Positions 1-5,053 of a stretch of DNA of 5,053 nucleotides are shown here, in pieces. The DNA lies in contig JAITXR010000196.1 of assembly GCA_031284665.1 (NCBI GenBank), positions 1-5,053 on the forward strand. Reading direction: 5' to 3'. Both the position numbers and the translations under genes were made by a program. This stretch comes from Paludibacter sp. Lineage in GTDB: Bacteria; Bacteroidota; Bacteroidia; Bacteroidales; Paludibacteraceae. The notes beneath the pieces are model-generated. The model was not told the origin of the DNA, made no database searches, and saw only the letters and a program-made list of their open reading frames with translations. Position 1 is the first letter of the stretch. Each line of letters starts with the position of its first letter.

Positions 1-9
1 TTTTTTCAT
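1..9 (-). CDS. Possible start of a further gene, cut by the window edge
   Basis: On the minus strand an ATG followed by two AAA (Lys) codons runs off the left edge. It begins six bases after the TAA stop of the deacetylase-like gene. Such close spacing, and a Met-Lys-Lys start of the kind often seen at the head of exported proteins, would fit another member of the same transcript. Only three codons are visible, so neither the reading frame nor any function can be confirmed, and this may be chance. Confidence 0.3.
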
Positions 10-15
10 TTTCGC

Positions 16-1329
16 TTATTTTGGTTGCAAATATTTAATAAATTTTTTGTACAAATCGCGATGGTAGGAGCGGGGAGTGTGTTCCAGCGAAGTGTTGTGC
101 CAAAGCAGCACGAGTTCGCCGTTGCAGTTTTTCACATTGTCGGCAAGTTGGTAGCAATACATTTCGGCATCGTGCGAGTTCATAAACATATAACGCTTGT
201 CGCTCAACGACATATCCATTATTTCCAACGAATGTAGTTTGAGATTTGTAACTTTGCGTGTTGCCGGATTTATCCATTTCACAGGGCGACAAGTTCCCAG
301 ACGGAAACCTGCCATATCGGCATAACTCATTGTAAAATCGTCGGTTATGCCTGCTTTTATCAGTTCGAGCATATCTTCCGGCTCGCGCGAGCAAAGGAAG
401 TGATTGCGGTTATATGTGATTTTGCGTTTTGCGCCTCGCTCTAATTTGTGTTTTTCGTCTGCAATTATTTCCGGCGTTATTCCTGCTTGATAACTTGTGT
501 GTAATCCAATGGTATAATTGTGTCGTTTACAGGCTTTTAGCACTGTTTTGAAATCAGGGTGAGCAAGGTTAGCAAATGGCAGGTCTTCTTTGCGAAGTCC
601 CTTCCCAGCACCCATAAAAGCCACGCATTCGCATCGTTCTGTTCCCAGCGCTTTTTGTAAACTTGTATTTATCTTAAAAATATAAGGAAAAGTGTACCAA
701 GGGTCGTTTTTCAATGTGCCGAAAAAACTTGCAAATGCCACTTGCGCCTCTTTTGGATGCCGCAAACCACGCAGTACTCCGCCTGCAAAACCACGAATAT
801 TGCGGAAATGCGAAATTTTATCAACATCGTGAGTAAGAAATATTTTGCTGATTTCTTTTGGCGGGTCAGGGGCATCAAATCCTTTGTTACGTAGCATTTG
901 TCGCAGCAATCGTCCGTAATCGTCCACCAGTGGGCGGTCAATAAATCCGGCGCGGTAAGGAAGTGATTCTTTTCCCGGAAATCTGCCGTGAATATCTCGC
1001 ACTGTTTTTCGGGCATATTCTTCGTAGCGCGAAATAAGAAAATAGGCACTTGCTATCAAATCGGCTTTCAGTACGGTTGTTTTGTTTTTTTCGTATTGAC
1101 TTGCTTCGCCAAACAAAAATGGAGTTTCTTCCCAGCTTTTAAGTGGCAACTGTGGCAACGACTGTTCGCTACCGTAAATATCGGGTGCAAAAAAATCGCT
1201 TGGTACGATAACTATTGCGTAATTTTTAAATTCGCTTTCGTCAGCCGTATAGCCTATTTTTGCTGCAACTTTACTGCTTACGCTTTTCCCGAGCAAAAAT
1301 TGAATAATATATTTTATAGTATTTCCCAC
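16..1329 (-). CDS. Polysaccharide deacetylase-like protein, Bacteroidota type (DUF7033-like N-terminus)
   Basis: This 437-residue protein resembles the Bacteroidota family that joins an N-terminal domain (about residues 1-130, which I take to be DUF7033) to a NodB-like polysaccharide deacetylase fold (about 160-435). Landmarks are THDVD at 166-170, standing where classical deacetylases have the metal-binding Asp pair, GLHTSY at 275-280 as motif 2, RNHFL at 308-312, the stretch DDFTMSYADMAGFRLGT at 330-346, and LLWHNTS at 408-414. Family members are usually linked to envelope or exopolysaccharide metabolism; the exact substrate is unknown and catalysis is not assured. No signal peptide or membrane segment is evident, so it is probably cytoplasmic. 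The start is a GTG: the frame has no ATG between the upstream TAA (1363-1365) and this codon, and the protein reads like the family from its first residues. It starts ten bases after the uvrA stop, so cotranscription with uvrA is likely. No Shine-Dalgarno sequence is seen. Confidence 0.85.
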   Translation of the reverse strand: MGNTIKYIIQFLLGKSVSSKVAAKIGYTADESEFKNYAIVIVPSDFFAPDIYGSEQSLPQLPLKSWEETPFLFGEASQYEKNKTTVLKADLIASAYFLISRYEEYARKTVRDIHGRFPGKESLPYRAGFIDRPLVDDYGRLLRQMLRNKGFDAPDPPKEISKIFLTHDVDKISHFRNIRGFAGGVLRGLRHPKEAQVAFASFFGTLKNDPWYTFPYIFKINTSLQKALGTERCECVAFMGAGKGLRKEDLPFANLAHPDFKTVLKACKRHNYTIGLHTSYQAGITPEIIADEKHKLERGAKRKITYNRNHFLCSREPEDMLELIKAGITDDFTMSYADMAGFRLGTCRPVKWINPATRKVTNLKLHSLEIMDMSLSDKRYMFMNSHDAEMYCYQLADNVKNCNGELVLLWHNTSLEHTPRSYHRDLYKKFIKYLQPK

Positions 1330-1339
1330 GGCAATAGTG

Positions 1340-4198
1340 CTAATGTGTTGATATTTCGTTTTTTAGAAATTTTCCTGTAAGGCTTGCTTTACATTTTGCA
1401 ATTTCGGCAGGCGTACCTTTACAGATTATTTTTCCTCCTTTTGAGCCGCCTTCCGGTCCAATATCTATGATATAATCGGCAACTTTAATCACATCCAGAT
1501 TATGTTCGATAATAATTATAGTGTTGCCCTTATCGGCAAGTCGGTTGAGTACGCCAAGTAAAACGCGAATGTCCTCAAAATGCAGTCCGGTAGTTGGCTC
1601 ATCGAGTATGTAAATTGTTTTGCCGGTGTCGCGTTTCGACAGTTCGGTTGCAAGTTTAACTCTCTGACTTTCACCGCCTGAGAGCGTAGTACTGCTTTGC
1701 CCGAGTTTAATATATCCAAGTCCTACATCTTGCAGTGTCTTAATTTTATTAAGAATGGATGGTTGATATTCAAAAAACTCAACCGCTTGATTTATAGTCA
1801 TATCCAAAACATCTGCAATCGATTTTCCTTTGAAACGTACTTCGAGAGTTTCGCGGTTGTAGCGTTTTCCGTGACAGTTTTCGCAGTGGACATAAACGTC
1901 GGGCAAAAAGTTCATTTCAATGGTTTTGTAGCCATTTCCACCGCACACTTCGCAGCGACCGCCGGCTGTATTGAACGAAAAACGCCCCGGTTTGTATCCT
2001 CGAATTTTGGCTTCGGGCAAAGTTACAAATAAATTTCGTATATCAGCAAAAACTCCGGTATAAGTTGCAGGATTTGAGCGCGGACTGTGTCCTATTGGCG
2101 ATTGGTCAACTTCCACAACTTTGTCAATATGCTCAATACCTTCGATTGAGTCGTATTGCAGCGGGTCTTTTAGCGAGCGGTAAAAATGTTTGCTTAATAT
2201 CGGATGCAAAGTGTCGTTTATTAAAGTAGATTTTCCACTGCCCGAAACTCCTGTTATGCAAATCATTTTTCCTAATGGAAATGCTACATCAATGTTTTTC
2301 AGATTGTTACCTTTTGCTCCTTTGATTGTAAGAAACAATCCGTTACCTTCGCGTAATTTTTCGGGTATTTCGATTTTTCGTTTGCCGGTTAAATAATCGG
2401 CTGTTAATGTTTCTGATTTTAACATTTCGGCAGGTGTTCCTTCAAACACTACTTTGCCGCCAAGTCGTCCGGCGCGTGGTCCTAAATCGATAACATAGTC
2501 GGCAGCGAGCATCATTTCTTTGTCGTGTTCGACCACAATTACCGAATTGCCAATGTCGCGCAGTTTTTTCAGCGAATCAATCAATCGTTCGTTGTCGTGC
2601 TGATGAAGTCCAATGCTTGGCTCGTCGAGAATGTAGAGAACATTTACAAGTTGCGAGCCAATTTGCGTGGCAAGTCGTATTCGCTGACTTTCGCCACCCG
2701 AAAGCGATTGCGAACTGCGGCTCATTGATAAATAATTTAGCCCTACATCGAGTAAAAATTGTAGTCGTGTTCGGATTTCTTTGAGAATTTCGGCGGCAAT
2801 TTTTTGTTGTTTTTCGCTTAATTGGCTTTCTATATTATTTGTCCAAATTAATAATTGAGAGAAATCGAGTGCCGAAAGTTGAGCAATATTTTTGTCGCCC
2901 AAACGAAAGTGCAACGACTCGTTTTTCAGGCGCGCTCCTTTACATTCGGGGCAAGCAAGTACGCGAGAATATTGGCTTGCCCATTTTTGCTCGCTAGCCG
3001 ATGCACCGTTGGTATTTTGGATTTCGACATATCGTAAAATCCCGTCGTAAGCAAGCATATAACTTGTGCCGAGTGTGTCGTTCCGGATTAACATCCGCTC
3101 GTCGGAGCCATTCATTATTTCGTTCAAAACCTCGTCGGATAGGTCGGCAACAGGCGTTTTAAGCGTAAATCCGTGTTTTGCGAGAATTGTTTCGACTTGC
3201 CGAAAAATATACACAGCACGATATTTGCCAAGTGGCGCGATTGCTCCGTCGTGAATGTTTAATTTTTTGTTGGGAATGATTTTATTCATATCAATATCAA
3301 TCACATATCCCAAACCTTTGCAATGCGGGCAAGCACCTTGCGGTGAGTTGAACGAAAAATTATGCGGCGCAGGCTCTTCGTACGAAATGCCCGATGTGGG
3401 ACACATTAACGATTTGCTGAAATAACGTATTTTGTTGGTTTCTAACGCATTAACAATCATTACAATGCCATTCCCCAATTGCATCGCTTTTTGTAACGAC
3501 TGTTTGAGACGGTTGCTGTCGCGATTGCTAACTTGCAGTTTATCAATGACTATTTCAATGTCGTGATTTTTATAGCGGTCAACTTTTAATCCGTTTGTGA
3601 TTTCGCATATTTCGCCGTCAATACGTACATTTATATATCCTTTTTTTCGGGTTTGCTCAAAAAGTTCCTTGTAATGTCCTTTTCGCCCGCGCACAATTGG
3701 TGCAAGTAAATAACAGCGTTGCCCTTGATATTCATTAAGAATAAGTTCAACGATTTGGTCTTCGCTGTATTTTATCATTTTTTCGCCGCTGATATACGAA
3801 TAAGCATCGGCAGCGCGGGCAAATAGCAAACGGAAAAAGTCATAAATTTCGGTGGTTGTGCCTACTGTTGAACGAGGATTTTTGTTGGTAGTTTTTTGTT
3901 CGATTGAAATTACGGGGCTTAAACCTGTAATAGAATCAACATCGGGGCGTTCCAAATTACCCAGAAAACTGCGCGCATAAGCCGAGAAAGTCTCGATATA
4001 TCGCCGTTGACCTTCGGCAAAAATGGTGTCGAAAGCGAGCGACGATTTTCCGCTGCCACTTAAACCGGTAATTACGCTCAGTGCATCGCGAGGGATTGTT
4101 ACGTCAATGTTTTTGAGGTTATGCACCCGCGCGCCCGTAACTACAACTTGTTCGGCAAATTGCGTATTTGATATGGTATTTTCAGTATTTGTATTCAA
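1340..4198 (-). CDS. uvrA: UvrA, excinuclease ABC subunit A
   Basis: UvrA is the ATP-dependent damage sensor of nucleotide excision repair; it loads UvrB, which then recruits the UvrC nuclease, in the cytoplasm. The protein has 952 residues, close to the roughly 940 typical of the family, and both ABC modules are complete. Module I has Walker A GLSGSGKS (45-52), signature LSGGESQR (499-506), Walker B ILDEP (523-527) and EHD (557-559). Module II has Walker [10 protein letters not shown] (650-658), signature LSGGESQR (839-846), Walker B ILDEP (864-868) and EHN (898-900). The insertion at about 130-250, including [16 protein letters not shown], corresponds to the UvrB-binding domain, so this is probably a repair-competent UvrA. 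The essential C-terminal zinc module is intact (C749, C752, C772, C775). The first zinc module is altered: C266 is followed by S269 where a Cys is expected, while C290 and C293 are present. Another CxxC pair is at 416/419. The start is TTG: an in-frame TGA lies at 4211-4213 and no ATG or GTG precedes the conserved core, which begins near residue 18. Confidence 0.97.
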   Translation of the reverse strand: MNTNTENTISNTQFAEQVVVTGARVHNLKNIDVTIPRDALSVITGLSGSGKSSLAFDTIFAEGQRRYIETFSAYARSFLGNLERPDVDSITGLSPVISIEQKTTNKNPRSTVGTTTEIYDFFRLLFARAADAYSYISGEKMIKYSEDQIVELILNEYQGQRCYLLAPIVRGRKGHYKELFEQTRKKGYINVRIDGEICEITNGLKVDRYKNHDIEIVIDKLQVSNRDSNRLKQSLQKAMQLGNGIVMIVNALETNKIRYFSKSLMCPTSGISYEEPAPHNFSFNSPQGACPHCKGLGYVIDIDMNKIIPNKKLNIHDGAIAPLGKYRAVYIFRQVETILAKHGFTLKTPVADLSDEVLNEIMNGSDERMLIRNDTLGTSYMLAYDGILRYVEIQNTNGASASEQKWASQYSRVLACPECKGARLKNESLHFRLGDKNIAQLSALDFSQLLIWTNNIESQLSEKQQKIAAEILKEIRTRLQFLLDVGLNYLSMSRSSQSLSGGESQRIRLATQIGSQLVNVLYILDEPSIGLHQHDNERLIDSLKKLRDIGNSVIVVEHDKEMMLAADYVIDLGPRAGRLGGKVVFEGTPAEMLKSETLTADYLTGKRKIEIPEKLREGNGLFLTIKGAKGNNLKNIDVAFPLGKMICITGVSGSGKSTLINDTLHPILSKHFYRSLKDPLQYDSIEGIEHIDKVVEVDQSPIGHSPRSNPATYTGVFADIRNLFVTLPEAKIRGYKPGRFSFNTAGGRCEVCGGNGYKTIEMNFLPDVYVHCENCHGKRYNRETLEVRFKGKSIADVLDMTINQAVEFFEYQPSILNKIKTLQDVGLGYIKLGQSSTTLSGGESQRVKLATELSKRDTGKTIYILDEPTTGLHFEDIRVLLGVLNRLADKGNTIIIIEHNLDVIKVADYIIDIGPEGGSKGGKIICKGTPAEIAKCKASLTGKFLKNEISTH

Positions 4199-4223
4199 TG
4201 TATGTAATATTCAAAAAAGTTGG

Positions 4224-4251
4224 CAAATTTAATAAAATTTTTTCAGAACAA
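4224..4251 (-). promoter_or_regulatory. Predicted uvrA promoter, Bacteroidota type
   Basis: Read on the minus strand, a TTG (4251-4249) is followed after 17 bases by TAAATTTG (4231-4224). This matches the Bacteroidota promoter form of a TTG near -33 and TAnnTTTG near -7 with about 17-23 bases between. Transcription would begin about four to six bases further on, near 4218-4220, giving a leader of about 20 bases before the TTG start codon. That short leader also argues against a start codon further upstream. The likely transcript covers uvrA and the deacetylase-like gene. Confidence 0.7.
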
Positions 4252-4291
4252 CATAGAATATCTGTACTAAAAACCAACATTTTAATATAAC

Positions 4292-4882
4292 TTACAATGT
4301 AAATTCCTTAATTTCACTTACAAAGGGGTGATTATTTTTTTTTTGAACAACTGTTTTGAACTTATAAAAGTCGTTTTTGTATTCTTGGGCTACGATATTC
4401 ACTTCGTATTTTTTTATCGCGCTCATTATATCGTTTATTTTCAGATAGTTAAATTCAAATTCGACTTCAATTTCTTCGTTTTTTTCAATTATTTCGGCGT
4501 TTTGCAGCGCCTCGCACGCCGCTTGCTTATATGCCTGCACAAGTCCGCCTGTGCCAAGCAAAATTCCACCAAAATATCGCACAACGATAATTAAAATATT
4601 GCTAAGTCCGAACGAATTAATTTGTCCTAAAATTGGTCGTCCGGCAGTTCCCGAAGGCTCTCCGTCGTCGTTTGCCTTACTTTCGAGCCGCTCGCTGCCG
4701 AGCATATACGCCGAGCAAACGTGCCGAGCGTCGTGATACTGTTTTTTATATTGCTTAATGATTTCTTTGGCTTCTTCGCCTGACGAAACAGGTAATGCAA
4801 AAGAAAGAAATTTACTGCCTTTTTCTTTGTAAATACCTGTGGATAAAGATTTTATGCTGCGATAAACGCCATTTAGATTCAT
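4292..4882 (-). CDS. yigZ: YigZ/IMPACT (UPF0029) family protein
   Basis: This 196-residue protein is a full-length member of the YigZ/IMPACT family, in line with the roughly 200 residues of bacterial members. The N-terminal domain (about 5-125) shows KGSKFLSFA (21-29), HDARHVCSAY (50-59), DDGEPSGTAGRPIL (72-85) and VRYFGGILLGTGGLVQAY (101-118), the last containing the UPF0029 signature core R-Y-F-G-G. The C-terminal part (about 137-192) fits the DUF1949 domain, a ferredoxin-like fold resembling elongation factor G domain IV. Eukaryotic IMPACT regulates the translation kinase Gcn2; the bacterial role is not settled, though the fold suggests nucleic-acid or ribosome-related binding. The ATG start lies just before the conserved region and fits the family. 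There is no Shine-Dalgarno sequence, only AT-rich DNA. It is upstream of uvrA on the same strand but separated by 93 bases that carry a uvrA promoter, so the two may be transcribed separately. A run of ten A lies near the 3' end. Confidence 0.95.
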   Translation of the reverse strand: MNLNGVYRSIKSLSTGIYKEKGSKFLSFALPVSSGEEAKEIIKQYKKQYHDARHVCSAYMLGSERLESKANDDGEPSGTAGRPILGQINSFGLSNILIIVVRYFGGILLGTGGLVQAYKQAACEALQNAEIIEKNEEIEVEFEFNYLKINDIMSAIKKYEVNIVAQEYKNDFYKFKTVVQKKNNHPFVSEIKEFTL

Positions 4883-4902
4883 TTTTGTGTAATTTTTGGA
4901 AA

Positions 4903-4910
4903 CAAAAATA
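4903..4910 (-). promoter_or_regulatory. Predicted -7 element for yigZ
   Basis: TATTTTTG on the minus strand fits the Bacteroidota -7 consensus TAnnTTTG and lies about 20 bases before the yigZ ATG, so the leader would be very short. I could not find a TTG at the proper distance upstream; the region there is a run of T and a TTC. The call rests on the -7 box and its position alone, in AT-rich DNA where such boxes can arise by chance. Confidence 0.45.
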
Positions 4911-4924
4911 TCAAAAAATTTTTA

Positions 4925-4950
4925 TTGAACGAAAAAACTTATTACCTTTG
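4925..4950 (+). promoter_or_regulatory. Predicted promoter of the tRNA-Thr gene
   Basis: TACCTTTG at 4943-4950 fits the Bacteroidota -7 consensus TAnnTTTG. A TTG at 4925-4927 could be the -33 element, but only 15 bases separate them, somewhat shorter than the usual 17 or more. Transcription would start near 4955, giving a leader of about 18 bases before the mature tRNA. The box faces away from yigZ, making the 90-base gap a divergent promoter region. Confidence 0.6.
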
Positions 4951-4972
4951 TGCCCGCGAGCGTAAAATATTT

Positions 4973-5045
4973 GCCTTTTTAGCTCAGTTGGTAGAGCAAT
5001 TCATTCGTAATGAATAGGTCTGGGGTTCGAGTCCCCAAAAAGGCT
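4973..5045 (+). tRNA. tRNA-Thr (anticodon CGT)
   Basis: A complete 73-base cloverleaf can be folded by hand. The acceptor stem pairs GCCTTTT (4973-4979) with AAAAGGC (5038-5044), all seven pairs Watson-Crick, with T at 5045 as discriminator base. The D stem is GCTC/GAGC (4982-4985 with 4994-4997) and its loop has the conserved GG. The anticodon stem ATTCA/TGAAT (4999-5003 with 5011-5015) closes the loop TTCGTAA, so the anticodon is CGT (5006-5008), reading ACG for threonine. The variable loop is AGGTC. The T stem TGGGG/CCCCA closes the loop TTCGAGT. The first two pairs, G-C and C-G, agree with known threonine identity elements. The 3' CCA is not encoded, so it must be added after transcription. 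No intron is present. Confidence 0.97.
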
Positions 5046-5053
5046 CAAAAATT

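Noticed and set aside
711..1049. A 112-codon minus-strand open frame inside the deacetylase-like gene
   Set aside because: It is wholly contained in a well-supported gene in another frame, has unusual Cys/Trp-rich composition and no recognisable domain.
988..1380. A 130-codon plus-strand open frame opposite the deacetylase-like gene and the end of uvrA
   Set aside because: Its Phe/Cys-rich product is what antisense of AT-rich Lys/Glu coding gives; it overlaps two convincing genes and no family is recognisable.
3641..3647. A7 run in uvrA (coding strand) as a possible programmed frameshift site
   Set aside because: It encodes conserved Lys-Lys in a normal full-length UvrA, and I see no downstream structure or purpose for a shifted product.
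4199..4291. Possible terminator for yigZ in the gap before uvrA
   Set aside because: No strong GC-containing hairpin followed by a T run is visible on the minus strand, so no terminator is called.
4328..4594. An 88-codon plus-strand open frame opposite yigZ
   Set aside because: It is antisense to a clear family member; the Phe/Val-rich product reflects the complementary strand of Lys/Glu/Asn codons.
1..5053. Mobile element, CRISPR array, toxin-antitoxin or defence system
   Set aside because: There are no regularly spaced repeats, transposase or integrase motifs, or small paired genes. The tRNA could in principle serve as an integration site, but only eight bases lie beyond it and no integrase is visible.

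Overview
The window looks like chromosomal DNA from a member of the Bacteroidota, probably a core-genome stretch rather than a mobile or accessory one. Three lines of evidence point there. The promoters match the Bacteroidota form (TTG, then TAnnTTTG) instead of TTGACA/TATAAT. None of the coding regions has a clear Shine-Dalgarno sequence. The first protein belongs to a polysaccharide-deacetylase-like family that I know mainly from Bacteroidota. The DNA is AT-rich by eye and the genes are closely packed.

Layout, right to left, because all protein genes are on the minus strand. A tRNA-Thr (anticodon CGT) lies at 4973-5045 on the plus strand. A compact divergent promoter region (about 4883-4972) separates it from a yigZ/IMPACT-family gene (4292-4882, minus). 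A 93-base gap then holds a good promoter for uvrA (1340-4198, minus), which encodes the damage-recognition ATPase of nucleotide excision repair. Ten bases after uvrA, a 437-residue polysaccharide-deacetylase-like gene begins (16-1329, minus). Six bases after that gene, an ATG-AAA-AAA at the left edge may be the start of another gene that leaves the window.

The uvrA, deacetylase-like and possible next gene are so tightly spaced that they probably share one transcript from the uvrA promoter. I see no functional link between DNA repair and the deacetylase-like protein, so the grouping may simply reflect genome compactness. yigZ and the tRNA appear to have their own promoters.

I found no mobile element, CRISPR array, prophage or undescribed multi-gene system. 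Points worth a second look are modest: non-ATG starts for both uvrA and its downstream neighbour, an Asn/Thr-rich N-terminal extension on UvrA with a repeated DNA motif, an altered first zinc site in UvrA, a 10-base A run near the end of yigZ where either one-base slip leads to a stop, an incomplete metal-site motif in the deacetylase-like protein, and an imperfect dyad next to the uvrA promoter.
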